A DNA stretch of 64,000 nucleotides from Lutibacter flavus (GTDB lineage Bacteria > Bacteroidota > Bacteroidia > Flavobacteriales > Flavobacteriaceae), in assembly GCF_900188355.1 (NCBI RefSeq), contig NZ_FZNX01000001.1:1204003-1268002 (forward strand). The letters run 5' to 3'. Below are positions 6,876-16,192 of this stretch, piece by piece. Under the pieces are notes generated by a model that had not been told where the DNA came from, did not search any database, and saw only the letters and a program-made list of their open reading frames with translations. Positions within the stretch are counted from its first letter, which is position 1. The number at the start of each line of letters is the position of its first letter. The position numbers and the translations under genes were made by a program.

Positions 6876-8465
6876 ATGAGTTTTTTAAAAGAAATAAAAC
6901 GCAGAAGAACTTTTGGAATTATATCACATCCAGATGCTGGTAAAACAACTTTAACTGAAAAGTTATTATTGTTTGGTGGTGCAATTCAGGAAGCTGGAGC
7001 TGTAAAAAACAATAAAATAAAGAAAGGAGCAACTTCCGATTTTATGGAAATTGAGCGCCAACGTGGTATTTCTGTTGCTACATCTGTTTTGGCTTTTATT
7101 TATAAAGACAAAAAAATAAATATTCTGGATACTCCAGGACATAAGGATTTTGCTGAAGATACTTTTAGAACACTAACTGCTGTAGACAGCGTAATTGTTG
7201 TAATTGATGTTGCAAAAGGTGTTGAAGAACAAACGGAAAAATTGGTTGAAGTTTGTAGAATGCGTAAAATTCCAATGATTGTTTTCATCAACAAAATGGA
7301 TCGTGAAGGAAAAGATGCTTTTGATTTATTGGATGAGGTGGAGCAAAAATTAGGTTTGCGCGTTACTCCTTTAAGTTTTCCTATTGGAATGGGATACGAT
7401 TTTAAAGGTATTTACAATATCTATGGAAAAAAAATAAATCTATTTTCTGGGGATAATAAACAAACTGTTTCTGCAGGTGTCGAATTTACTGATATTTCTA
7501 CCCCTGAATTAGACGGAATTATTGGAGGTAAGGCTGCCGAAACATTGAGAGAGGAATTAGAATTAGTTACTGAGGTTTATCCTGATTTTAACAAAGAAGA
7601 ATATTTAAATGGAGATTTACAACCTGTGTTTTTTGGATCTGCATTAAATAATTTTGGAGTAAAAGAATTATTAGACTGTTTTATAGAAATTGCTCCTACT
7701 CCACAACCTAAAAAATCAGAAGAACGATTAATTGATTCAAAGGAAGAAAAATTAACTGGTTTTGTATTTAAAATACATGCCAATATGGATCCAAATCATA
7801 GAAATCGATTGGCTTTTATAAAAATTGTTTCTGGAACGTTTAAACGAAATGCACCCTATTTACATGTGCGTTTAAATAAAAAAATGAAGTTTTCCAGTCC
7901 AAATGCTTTTTTTGCTGAAAAGAAAGAAATTGTTGACGAATCATTTCCTGGAGATATTGTTGGTATTCAAGATACTGGAAATTTTAAAATTGGAGATACC
8001 TTAACTGAAGGTGAAAACTTAAACTTTAAAGGTATTCCTAGCTTCTCTCCTGAACATTTCCGTTACGTAAATAATGCTGACCCATTAAAATCTAAACAAT
8101 TATATAAAGGTTTAGACCAATTAATGGATGAAGGGGTTGCGCAATTATTTACACTCGATTTAAATGGAAGAAAAATAATTGGAACTGTTGGAGCTTTACA
8201 ATATGAAGTTATTCAGTACAGACTTGAGCACGAATATGGAGCAAAATGTAGTTATGAAAACTTACCGGTTCACAAAGCTTGTTGGGTTGAGCCACAAGAT
8301 CCTAAAAACGAAGAATTTAAAGAATTTAAGCGCGTAAAACAACGATTTTTAGCAAAAGACAAACAAGGACAATTGGTGTTTTTAGCTGATTCTTCGTTTA
8401 CAATTCAAATGACTCAAAGCAAATATCCTTCAGTAAAATTGCACTTTACAAGTGAGTTTAATTAA
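6876..8465 (+). CDS. prfC: peptide chain release factor 3
   Basis: RF3 is the GTPase that recycles RF1 and RF2 from the ribosome after stop-codon hydrolysis. At 529 residues it is the usual length. The GTPase motifs are SHPDAGKTTL (G1), the conserved RGISVATS (switch I), DTPGHKDF (G3) and NKMD (G4), followed by EF-G-like domain II and the RF3 C-terminal domain, whose end reads QLVFLADSSFTIQMTQ. It is transcribed alone from 6826-6856. A dispersed palindromic repeat follows the stop. Confidence 0.96.
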   Translation: MSFLKEIKRRRTFGIISHPDAGKTTLTEKLLLFGGAIQEAGAVKNNKIKKGATSDFMEIERQRGISVATSVLAFIYKDKKINILDTPGHKDFAEDTFRTLTAVDSVIVVIDVAKGVEEQTEKLVEVCRMRKIPMIVFINKMDREGKDAFDLLDEVEQKLGLRVTPLSFPIGMGYDFKGIYNIYGKKINLFSGDNKQTVSAGVEFTDISTPELDGIIGGKAAETLREELELVTEVYPDFNKEEYLNGDLQPVFFGSALNNFGVKELLDCFIEIAPTPQPKKSEERLIDSKEEKLTGFVFKIHANMDPNHRNRLAFIKIVSGTFKRNAPYLHVRLNKKMKFSSPNAFFAEKKEIVDESFPGDIVGIQDTGNFKIGDTLTEGENLNFKGIPSFSPEHFRYVNNADPLKSKQLYKGLDQLMDEGVAQLFTLDLNGRKIIGTVGALQYEVIQYRLEHEYGAKCSYENLPVHKACWVEPQDPKNEEFKEFKRVKQRFLAKDKQGQLVFLADSSFTIQMTQSKYPSVKLHFTSEFN

Positions 8466-8484
8466 TTTTCGGTTGAAATTATTT

Positions 8485-8510
8485 GTCATTCCTGCGTAGG
8501 CAGGAATCCA
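8485..8510. repeat. short palindromic dispersed repeat
   Basis: The arms ATTCCTGC (8488-8495) and GCAGGAAT (8500-8507) surround a GTAG loop. The core is much richer in G and C than its surroundings and sits between convergent prfC and the permease gene. The same core sequence is a familiar interspersed element in many bacterial genomes, including Flavobacteriaceae (recalled, not searched). It may also act as a hairpin at the mRNA ends. Confidence 0.6.
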
Positions 8511-8527
8511 CCTATTCTAAACAAAAA

Positions 8528-9763
8528 CTATTCGAATTTTATAGATTTAACTGGGTCAATTTTTGAAATAATTAATGTTGGTATTATTAACATTATTAAA
8601 CAAAGTAACAACGTTCCTATATTTAATAAAATTATATACCAAAAGTCCAAATATACGGGAGCTTCACTAACGTAGTAAGTTTCCGGATTTAAGGTAATTA
8701 CACCAAAATACTTTTGAATAAATAAAATTGTTAATCCAATTAAATTTCCCCAAAAAAGCCCTTTTAAAACTAAATAAGCAGCATTGTATAAAAATACTTT
8801 TCTTATACTAACATTATTACTCCCTAAGGCTTTTAAAATACCAATCATTTGAGTTCTTTCCAGTATTAAAACTAACAAAGCAGTAATCATATTAATACCT
8901 GCAACCAAAATCATAATAACAATTATTAGGTAAATATTATTATCAAAAAGGCTAATCCACTCAAATATACCTGGATATTTATCCATAATACTTTGGCTAT
9001 TTAACGTTGAAGCTGTTTGAGTATAAACTTCATCACTTTTTATTTTAATATCCTTAAAATCATTTATTAAAACTTCAAAACCTCCAACTTCATCTTCAGT
9101 CCATCTATTCATTTTTTGAATATGTCTAATATCGGCAATTACAAAATTCTCATCAAACTCCTGAAAACCAGAATTGTAAACACCAACTACCTTAACTACT
9201 CGTATCCAAGGAGCTTTTGACGGATTTTCTTTTACAAAAAGGATATTGAATTTATCCCCCAAATTAATATTTAAACGGTTCGATATTTCTTTGGAAATTA
9301 AAACATCATTTGATACTTCCCCATAAAAATCAGGAATTTTCCCTTCAACTAAATATTCTTCAAAAAAAGTCCAATCATAATCTTTAGCAACACCTTTAAA
9401 GATGATTCCTTCAAAATCGGTTTCAGTTCTTATAATTCCACCTTTTGTGGCAAATACCTGAACGTTTTTAATATCACTAACATTCTTAAATTCCGGATAA
9501 AATTCCTGATTTTTAGAAACAGGTTCTAGCGTTATCTCCGAATTATTATTATCGAAATTTGTGATTTGAATATGGCCATTAAAACCCGAAAGCTTTTCAC
9601 GAATTTTCTGTTGTAGTCCAAAACCAGTTGCAATTGCAATCATCATAACAACCATTCCCACTGCAATAGCCAAAATTGCAATTTTTATTATTGGTGATGA
9701 AATACTACTTTTATACTGTTTTGCAGCAATTATACGTTTTGCAAGAAATAATTCGTAATTCAA
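8528..9763 (-). CDS. LolC/LolE-type ABC transporter permease
   Basis: 411 residues in the MacB/FtsX topology: one N-terminal helix (about 25-50, IIKIAILAIAVGMVVMMIA), a large periplasmic domain (about 50-275), and three C-terminal helices forming the FtsX domain. The N-terminus MNYELFLAKRI is characteristic of LolC/E in this phylum. Such proteins extract lipoproteins from the inner membrane for transport to the outer membrane; the ATPase LolD is not adjacent. The start appears to be TTG at 9761-9763, since it begins exactly at the conserved N-terminus. A TATTTTTG box on the minus strand at 9789-9796 lies inside the divergent muramidase gene, so the two promoters overlap the neighbouring gene. 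Confidence 0.88.
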   Translation of the reverse strand: MNYELFLAKRIIAAKQYKSSISSPIIKIAILAIAVGMVVMMIAIATGFGLQQKIREKLSGFNGHIQITNFDNNNSEITLEPVSKNQEFYPEFKNVSDIKNVQVFATKGGIIRTETDFEGIIFKGVAKDYDWTFFEEYLVEGKIPDFYGEVSNDVLISKEISNRLNINLGDKFNILFVKENPSKAPWIRVVKVVGVYNSGFQEFDENFVIADIRHIQKMNRWTEDEVGGFEVLINDFKDIKIKSDEVYTQTASTLNSQSIMDKYPGIFEWISLFDNNIYLIIVIMILVAGINMITALLVLILERTQMIGILKALGSNNVSIRKVFLYNAAYLVLKGLFWGNLIGLTILFIQKYFGVITLNPETYYVSEAPVYLDFWYIILLNIGTLLLCLIMLIIPTLIISKIDPVKSIKFE

Positions 9764-9771
9764 TTTTATTT

Positions 9772-11013
9772 ATGATTTCAATGTCGTTCAAAAATACATA
9801 TTTCTTATTGGTTTTTTTATTGTTTTTTAGTTTGATTTCTTGTGGGCAATCTAAAAATTCTAAAACACAATCAAACCCAACAAATATTGCAAGCAAAACT
9901 GACTCAATTTTAATTGAAGATATTCTTTCTGGAGCCCAGCAAACTAATTTATATTTACAACTTTTAAAAGATAAAAACATTGCCGTAGTTGCAAATCAAA
10001 CTTCTGTAATTTTTAAAGACGAACACTATACACATATGGTTGATAGCTTATTAACTAAAGGGATTACCATAAAAAAAGTGTTTTCTCCAGAACATGGTTT
10101 TAGAGGGAAAGCTGATGCCAGTGAAGAAATAGCAGATGGAATTGATCTAAAAACAGGTCTGCCAATTGTTTCTTTATACGGTAAAAACAAAAAGCCAACC
10201 AACGAACAATTAAATGGAATTGATATTGTTGTTTTTGACATACAAGATGTTGGAGTGCGGTTTTACACCTATATTTCAACATTACATTATGTTATGGAAG
10301 CCTGTGCCGAAAATGGAATTCCTGTTATTGTTTTGGACAGACCAAACCCAAACGGACATTATGTTGATGGGCCAACCTTGGAAACTGAGCATAAAAGTTT
10401 TGTTGGTATGCACCCTGTTCCGTTGGTTTATGGTTTGACAATTGGAGAATATGCTCAACTAATAAATGGAGAAAAATGGCTAAAAAACAATGTAAAATGT
10501 GATTTAACTATTATTCCTTTAAAAAATTATACACATAATAGTGAGTATAATCTCCCAATCAGACCTTCTCCAAATTTACCAAATAATAAGTCTATAAACT
10601 TATATCCAAGTCTTGGTTTTTTTGAAGGAACAACAATAAATGCAGGAAGAGGAACTGAAAATCAGTTTCAACAATATGGCGCTCCATTTTTTTCTGAAAG
10701 TGATTTTAGCTATACCCCACAGCCAAATTTCGGTTCAAAATATCCAAAACATGATGGGAAATTATGCTATGGTGTAAATTTAAAAAATGTTGAAAAATTA
10801 AACTCTGTGAACATTGAGTATTTAATTGATGCCTATAATAAAACCCCTAAAACTGAAAACTTTTTTGGCCCAACATTTACAGTTCACGCGGGTAATACCA
10901 AATTAGAAAATCAAATTAAGAACGGATTAACTGCCAAAGAAATTCACGATTCCTGGCAACCAAAAATTGAAGCGTTTAAAAAAATTAGAGCAAAATACTT
11001 AATGTATAAATAA
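9772..11013 (+). CDS. DUF1343 exo-beta-N-acetylmuramidase-like lipoprotein (NamZ family)
   Basis: The N-terminus MISMSFKNT, a hydrophobic core and the lipobox LISC predict a lipoprotein. The rest is a full DUF1343 domain: VVANQTSVI, the FSPEHGFRG motif, GLPIVSLYG, FDIQDVGVRFYTYISTL, LDRPNPNG and NAGRGTENQFQQYGAPF. Family members such as NamZ (GH171) release N-acetylmuramic acid from the ends of peptidoglycan fragments for cell-wall recycling. The ATG at 9772 is used; an ATG at 9781 is equally possible. The divergent permease starts 8 nt away. The activity is inferred from family membership. Confidence 0.87.
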   Translation: MISMSFKNTYFLLVFLLFFSLISCGQSKNSKTQSNPTNIASKTDSILIEDILSGAQQTNLYLQLLKDKNIAVVANQTSVIFKDEHYTHMVDSLLTKGITIKKVFSPEHGFRGKADASEEIADGIDLKTGLPIVSLYGKNKKPTNEQLNGIDIVVFDIQDVGVRFYTYISTLHYVMEACAENGIPVIVLDRPNPNGHYVDGPTLETEHKSFVGMHPVPLVYGLTIGEYAQLINGEKWLKNNVKCDLTIIPLKNYTHNSEYNLPIRPSPNLPNNKSINLYPSLGFFEGTTINAGRGTENQFQQYGAPFFSESDFSYTPQPNFGSKYPKHDGKLCYGVNLKNVEKLNSVNIEYLIDAYNKTPKTENFFGPTFTVHAGNTKLENQIKNGLTAKEIHDSWQPKIEAFKKIRAKYLMYK

Positions 11014-11019
11014 ACGTTT

Positions 11020-12546
11020 TTAGTTTTCAGAAATTGAATCAATTGGATAAATAGTTACCAACTCTGCATCACCACTAATAGAAATACTTTTATAAGGTTC
11101 GTTTGGAAAAACCAATTCTGTAATTACTCTTTCTCCGTTATTAATAAAAATTTCTATAGATGCCTTATCAACAAAAACCTCTATTTTATGAATTCTAATT
11201 CCATTAAGAGGAACTTCATGAATCGCAGGAAACACATCATTAAAAGAACCAATTCCTGCTAATTTTCTATCAACAAATAATTTATCTTCAATCACAGATA
11301 TTTTCAAAACTTCATTTAAACGATTCGCTAAATTTATACTAAACGCTTCCGAAGTAATTTTATCAATTTCTAATAAATAAGTAGCTGCTAAAACTTCAAA
11401 TTCGTTGTTTTTTTCAATAATTCCTTTTGATAAAATCGATTGAAGTTCTTCAACTGGTATACTATTTACAATATATCCATTTTCAGTTTCTTGCAATGTT
11501 AATTCTCTAGGAATCGTCATTGCGCTTCTCCAACTATATGTTGGCACTTCTCTTGCATACTGCCAATTACTAAGCCATCCCATAAATAATCTTCTTCCAT
11601 CATTTTCAGGTATATCGCTAAACGTAATTCCTGCATAATTATCAGCGCCGTAATCTAACCACTTAATTTCCTTTTCAGATGTTGTAAATGTGTTTCCGTC
11701 AAAATCACCTATAAAATATTGTGTAGCAGAACCTCCTTGTGGACCTCCCGGATTAATACTGACTAATAACACCCATTTTTCAACTCCATTTTGATCTATT
11801 AACGGAAATAAATCCGGGCATTCCCAAACACCGTCATGACTTCCATTATCAGCACCAAACTGGCCTTCAAGCTTCCAACTTTTCAAATCCTTTGAACTAT
11901 AAAACGCTATGTGGTTTTTAACAGCCAAGCTCATTATCCATTTATTTTCTTTCGCATACCAAAATACCTTAGGGTCTCTAAAATCTTTAATCCCTGGATT
12001 TGTAATTACTGGATTATTTTGATACTTAATCCAGGTCCGACCTTTATCTATACTATATGCAATTCCTTGTGTTTGAAAATCTATAGTTCCAGCTTTTTCA
12101 CCTTCCATACTATGATACGTAAAGATTGCAACCATTGGAGAATTTTTTTTTGTCCCAAATCCAGAAGTATTTTCCCAATCAATTACCGCACTACCACTAA
12201 AAATATAACCCAATTCATCTGGATATAACGCTATAGGTAAATGTTCCCAACGTATTATGTCTTTTGAAACTGCATGTCCCCAGTGCATAGGCCCCCAAAC
12301 ATTATCATCAGGATAGAATTGATAAAAAAGATGATATTCACCTTCATAAAAAACCATTCCATTAGGATCATTCATCCAGCCCGTTTTAGGTGTAAAATGA
12401 AAATTTGGTCTGTATTGTTCCCCGGTAATTGAGTCTTTTAAAAAAGAAGGTTTTTCAGTTGCTGTTTTTGGTTTTTTATCGCAACCAACAAGCAACGTCA
12501 TTAAAAATGCAATTAGAAAAAGAAATTTAAAAGAATTAGTTTTCAT
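11020..12546 (-). CDS. glycoside hydrolase family 32 lipoprotein (fructan/sucrose hydrolase)
   Basis: 508 residues. The lipobox LVGC puts Cys22 as the lipidated residue, so the enzyme is probably at the outer membrane or in the periplasm. The three GH32 active-site motifs are intact: nucleophile D60 in WMNDPNG, D191 in FRDPKVFW and acid/base E242 in WECPDLF. An FSGSA motif lies between them, and a C-terminal beta-sandwich domain covers about 370-505. It would cleave terminal fructose from levan, inulin or sucrose. It lies 10 nt downstream of the sugar transporter gene, so the two form an operon. No SusC/SusD pair is adjacent, which argues for small substrates. Confidence 0.92.
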   Translation of the reverse strand: MKTNSFKFLFLIAFLMTLLVGCDKKPKTATEKPSFLKDSITGEQYRPNFHFTPKTGWMNDPNGMVFYEGEYHLFYQFYPDDNVWGPMHWGHAVSKDIIRWEHLPIALYPDELGYIFSGSAVIDWENTSGFGTKKNSPMVAIFTYHSMEGEKAGTIDFQTQGIAYSIDKGRTWIKYQNNPVITNPGIKDFRDPKVFWYAKENKWIMSLAVKNHIAFYSSKDLKSWKLEGQFGADNGSHDGVWECPDLFPLIDQNGVEKWVLLVSINPGGPQGGSATQYFIGDFDGNTFTTSEKEIKWLDYGADNYAGITFSDIPENDGRRLFMGWLSNWQYAREVPTYSWRSAMTIPRELTLQETENGYIVNSIPVEELQSILSKGIIEKNNEFEVLAATYLLEIDKITSEAFSINLANRLNEVLKISVIEDKLFVDRKLAGIGSFNDVFPAIHEVPLNGIRIHKIEVFVDKASIEIFINNGERVITELVFPNEPYKSISISGDAELVTIYPIDSISEN

Positions 12547-12556
12547 ACCTATATTT

Positions 12557-13873
12557 CTATTGTTTGATTAATTTTTTACTCAGCTCTTCCAACGAAACTC
12601 CTTTTGTTTCCGGCATTACATAAAATACAAATAGCAATTGGAAAACCATCATAATTGTAAATATTAAAAATACAACTCCAGCCCCAATTGTTGAGAATAA
12701 CATTGGCACTAAAGAAGGAATAATGGCTGCTAATACCCAATGTGTTGACGAACCAAATGATTGTCCGCTTGCTCTTAAATGATTCGGGAATATTTCAGAA
12801 ATAAATACCCAAATTACAGCACCTTGTCCTATTGCATGTGAAGCTATAAATAAAAATAAAAATATTGGAACTGCCATTCCCTGCCATCCTAGAAAAAATG
12901 CTGTTGATACTAATCCTAATGATATAATATATCCAACAGAGCCAATGTACATTAATGTTTTTCTACCTAATTTATCTATTAAAGAAACACCTAACAAGGT
13001 AAATATTAAGTTGGTAACACCAATACCAATACTACTTAACAATGCTGTACTTTCTCCTAGACCAGCCTCTTCAAATATTCTTGGCGCGTAATATAAAAAG
13101 GCATTTATACCTGAAAGTTGATTGAAAAATGCTATAAAAAATGCCAAGATTAATGGAAACCTATATTTTTTCATAAAAATAGTTTCTCCAGGGAGCTCTC
13201 TCTCATTTTCGGCCTTAATTTCGGCAAGAACTTCATCTATATTCTCATTCGGATTGATAATTTCCAATACTTCCTTAGCTTCTGAAATTTTGTTTTTTGA
13301 AATAAGCCATCTTGGACTTTTAGGAACGTAAAACACTAATAATGTGTATATAATAGCAGGAAATGCCTCTATTCCTATCATCCAACGCCAAGCATTTTCA
13401 CCAATATTTCTTAATAAATAATTAGACAAAAAAGCGATTAAAATACCCAAAACAATATTAAATTGGTAGAGTGCTACTAAACGACCTCTATTTTTTGCCG
13501 GTGCAATTTCAGAAACATAAGCCGGTGCCGCAATGGTTGATGCTCCAACACCTAAACCTCCCAAAAACCTAAAAAAAGCAAAACTCCATGGGTCATTGAC
13601 CAATGATGAGCCTATTGCTGAAACCACATAAAATAAACCGATAATTATTAAGGTGTTTTTTCTTCCTAGCTTGTTGGTTGGAATTCCCCCAAACAAGGCT
13701 CCTACAACAGTTCCCCATAAAGCCATTGCCATTACTACAGAACCATGAAAAGCATCTGAAGAACCCCATAATAATTGTAATTTTTTATCTGCTCCGGAAA
13801 TAACAACTGTATCAAAGCCAAAAAGAAAACCTGCCAAAGCAGCAACAATTGACCATCTTAAAATTTTATTCAT
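12557..13873 (-). CDS. MFS sugar porter (sugar:H+ symporter)
   Basis: 438 residues with twelve predicted membrane helices. Sugar-porter signatures are present: NKLGRKNTL after TM2, RFLGGLGVGAS, VPKSPRWL before the central loop, DKLGRKTLM in the second half and PETKGVSLEEL at the C-terminus. It carries a monosaccharide or sucrose across the inner membrane; coupling to the GH32 gene suggests fructose or sucrose. It is the first gene of the two-gene operon, and a LacI-like operator lies about 110 nt upstream (13984-13993). No LacI-family regulator is in the window. Confidence 0.92.
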   Translation of the reverse strand: MNKILRWSIVAALAGFLFGFDTVVISGADKKLQLLWGSSDAFHGSVVMAMALWGTVVGALFGGIPTNKLGRKNTLIIIGLFYVVSAIGSSLVNDPWSFAFFRFLGGLGVGASTIAAPAYVSEIAPAKNRGRLVALYQFNIVLGILIAFLSNYLLRNIGENAWRWMIGIEAFPAIIYTLLVFYVPKSPRWLISKNKISEAKEVLEIINPNENIDEVLAEIKAENERELPGETIFMKKYRFPLILAFFIAFFNQLSGINAFLYYAPRIFEEAGLGESTALLSSIGIGVTNLIFTLLGVSLIDKLGRKTLMYIGSVGYIISLGLVSTAFFLGWQGMAVPIFLFLFIASHAIGQGAVIWVFISEIFPNHLRASGQSFGSSTHWVLAAIIPSLVPMLFSTIGAGVVFLIFTIMMVFQLLFVFYVMPETKGVSLEELSKKLIKQ

Positions 13874-13983
13874 AATTAATCATTTGAACTTTGTTAATTC
13901 TGCTATTCAATAACATTTTAAATATAAACTATTAAAATAAGTACAGATTGTTTAAAAACAATAACAAGACATTTTGTAGTACA

Positions 13984-13993
13984 AAAACGTTTT
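13984..13993. promoter_or_regulatory. LacI-like operator upstream of the sugar operon
   Basis: AAAACGTTTT is a perfect 10-bp palindrome centred on CG, the hallmark of LacI/GalR-family operators. It lies in the 168-nt region upstream of the sugar porter gene. A related TTGAAA-CGT-TTTCAA site at 473-487 shares AAACGTTTTC. The assignment is by pattern only. Confidence 0.42.
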
Positions 13994-14041
13994 CGATTTA
14001 TAAAATGCTAAATAAAAAACCCGTTAAAATAAATTACTATT

Positions 14042-14539
14042 TTATAATGGTAATTTCAGTTTTAATGCCTCAATAATATTATAAGTAGCCGGACAAAGTT
14101 CTATATTCTTTAAGGTTAAATCTGTAATTTGAATGAATTTTCTTCGGTTAGTGTGTGGGTATTCACTACAGGCTTTAGGTCTTACATCATAAATCATACA
14201 AGAATTATCATTCAAATCTAAAAAAGAACAAGGTGAAGTTTTTAAAACATAAAAATCATCGGCATCTCTTTCTAAATATTGTGAAACAAAATTCACAACT
14301 TTCATTTTAAAATGCTTTGATATACGCTGAATATCTTTTTCTGTAAATATTGGACTGGTTGTTTTACAACAATTTCCACAAGTTAAACAGTCCGTTTTTT
14401 TAAACTCTTTAGTATGTAATTCTTGCATAACCACATCTAAATTTTTTGGTGTTCTCTTTTTTAGTTTCTGAAAATATTTTTTATTCTCAACTAATTTTTC
14501 CTTTGCTAATTCTGGCAGTTCATTTAAAAAATTTTCCAT
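14042..14539 (-). CDS. YkgJ-family cysteine cluster protein
   Basis: 165 residues. The metal-binding cluster of the YkgJ/CxxCxxCC family is present: TDCLTCGNCCK near residue 50, then CSFLDLNDNSCMIYDVRPKAC with CSEYP following. Such proteins bind zinc or an iron-sulfur cluster; their cellular role is not established. A TATATTTG box on the minus strand (14544-14551) lies only 4 nt before the ATG, so the mRNA may be leaderless. It is divergent from the serine hydrolase gene. Confidence 0.85.
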   Translation of the reverse strand: MENFLNELPELAKEKLVENKKYFQKLKKRTPKNLDVVMQELHTKEFKKTDCLTCGNCCKTTSPIFTEKDIQRISKHFKMKVVNFVSQYLERDADDFYVLKTSPCSFLDLNDNSCMIYDVRPKACSEYPHTNRRKFIQITDLTLKNIELCPATYNIIEALKLKLPL

Positions 14540-14615
14540 ACTGCAAATATATAAATGTTAGTTGTTTGTATCAGCAATTATATTTATTATTAAATTCGTA
14601 ACCTAAATCTATTTT

Positions 14616-16145
14616 ATGAAATTTTTTAAACTTTTTATCCTTCTTTCTTTTGTTAGCATTACACTGTTTTCACAAACAAAAGAACAATTAAATCATTTAG
14701 ACACTTATTTTCAAAAATCTTTAGACGAATGGCAAGTACCCGGAATGGCAATTGCAATAGTAAATGCCGATTCTATAGTTTTTAGCAAAGGATATGGTTT
14801 TGCAAATATTATAAAAAAGACAAAAGTAGATAACCATACTTTATTTGCAGTAGCTTCCAATTCTAAAGCGTTTACAGCGGCTGCAATTGCGAAGTTAATT
14901 GAAGAAGGCAAGCTAAATTGGGATGATAAAGTGATTGATTATTTACCCTATTTTAAAATGTATAACGATTATGTAACTGCAAATTTTACTATTACAGATT
15001 TGTTATGCCATAGAAGTGGATTAGAAACTTTTAGTGGAGATTTATTATGGTATGGAACTACTTTAACTGCAGAAGAAATAATTGCTGCTCAAAAATATTT
15101 AAAACCTAAATACGAATTTAGAACAACATTTGGCTATTCTAACATTGCCTATTTAACCGCTGGAATAATTATTGAAAAAATCTCTGGTAAATCTTGGCAA
15201 GAGTACATTAAAAATAATTTTATTGATCCTCTTGAAATGAATAGAACTTTAACTTCAACCACTCAAATTAAAAAAACAACAAATGTTGCAACACCTTATT
15301 ATTATGAAAATGAAAAAAACCAAGAACTTAATTGGGTAAATTGGGATAATATTGCTCCTGCAGGAGCAATAATTAGCTCAGTTAACGACTTTTCTAAATG
15401 GTTACAGTTAAATATTAATAAAGGTAATTTCAAAGAAACATCTTTTTTTAATGAAAATAGCTTCAATAAATTAACAACACCACATGTAAACTTTGAAGTT
15501 GGTAAAAACACAGAAAATGTACATTTTAAATCCTATGGATTAGGATGGAATCTTCAGGATTATGAAGGAGTTAAAATTATTTCACACGGAGGTGGTTACG
15601 ATGGTATGATTTCAAAGTCATTTTTTATTCCTGGAAAAGAACTGGGAGTTGTAATACTAACCAATAGTTTAAACTGGGTTCCAAGTGCTTTAACAAAGAA
15701 AATTTTAGAAGTTTTAATCACCAATAATTTAAATGGAAATGACTGGTCAGCTAATTATTTAAATTATAAAAAATCTAGTGATAGTATTGCTATAGTAAAA
15801 CATAATAAAAGTGAATTACAAAGAGGCAAATTAAATAAAAACCACTTTGAATTAAAGAAATATACGGGTGTTTTTAAAGATATAATGTATGGAACGGTTA
15901 CGGTTTCAGAACAAAATAACCTACTTCATTTTAAAATGGATGCAACCCCAATTTTTTATGCTTATTTAAATCATTGGAATCACCACATTTTTACATTCAG
16001 ATTTCCAAAGCACTTAAGTTCTTTACCAGAAGGAAAATTATGGTTTGATTTAAATAAAAATGGAGAAATTACTAAGTTGCATATAGATGTTCCAAATCCA
16101 GATTTTGATTTTACTGAATTTGAGTTTATAAAACAGTTAAAATAA
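14616..16145 (+). CDS. secreted serine hydrolase (beta-lactamase class C fold) with C-terminal DUF3471-like domain
   Basis: 509 residues. A signal peptide (about 1-20, ending LFSQ) precedes a penicillin-binding-protein-like domain with S81 and K84 in SNSKAF (SxxK), YSN in FGYSN (the YxN motif), and HGG in ISHGGGYDG (the KTG equivalent). Residues about 405-505 form a separate beta-rich domain resembling DUF3471. Family members include D-aminopeptidases, esterases and D,D-peptidases, so the substrate cannot be assigned. It acts in the periplasm or outside the cell. Confidence 0.87.
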   Translation: MKFFKLFILLSFVSITLFSQTKEQLNHLDTYFQKSLDEWQVPGMAIAIVNADSIVFSKGYGFANIIKKTKVDNHTLFAVASNSKAFTAAAIAKLIEEGKLNWDDKVIDYLPYFKMYNDYVTANFTITDLLCHRSGLETFSGDLLWYGTTLTAEEIIAAQKYLKPKYEFRTTFGYSNIAYLTAGIIIEKISGKSWQEYIKNNFIDPLEMNRTLTSTTQIKKTTNVATPYYYENEKNQELNWVNWDNIAPAGAIISSVNDFSKWLQLNINKGNFKETSFFNENSFNKLTTPHVNFEVGKNTENVHFKSYGLGWNLQDYEGVKIISHGGGYDGMISKSFFIPGKELGVVILTNSLNWVPSALTKKILEVLITNNLNGNDWSANYLNYKKSSDSIAIVKHNKSELQRGKLNKNHFELKKYTGVFKDIMYGTVTVSEQNNLLHFKMDATPIFYAYLNHWNHHIFTFRFPKHLSSLPEGKLWFDLNKNGEITKLHIDVPNPDFDFTEFEFIKQLK

Positions 16146-16157
16146 TATTGAATTTAG

Positions 16158-16165
16158 TACTTTTG
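16158..16165 (+). promoter_or_regulatory. argS -7 box
   Basis: TACTTTTG fits TAnnTTTG and lies 27 nt before the argS ATG, just after the end of the serine hydrolase gene. No good upstream TTG stands at the usual distance, so only the -7 half is supported. Confidence 0.45.
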
Positions 16166-16192
16166 CATTTCGAAATAATTTAGCAAAAAAAT

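Noticed and set aside
14616-16145. Beta-lactamase resistance gene
   Set aside because: The SxxK/YxN/HGG set is shared by many class C-fold hydrolases and the extra C-terminal domain points to an esterase or peptidase type, not a resistance enzyme.
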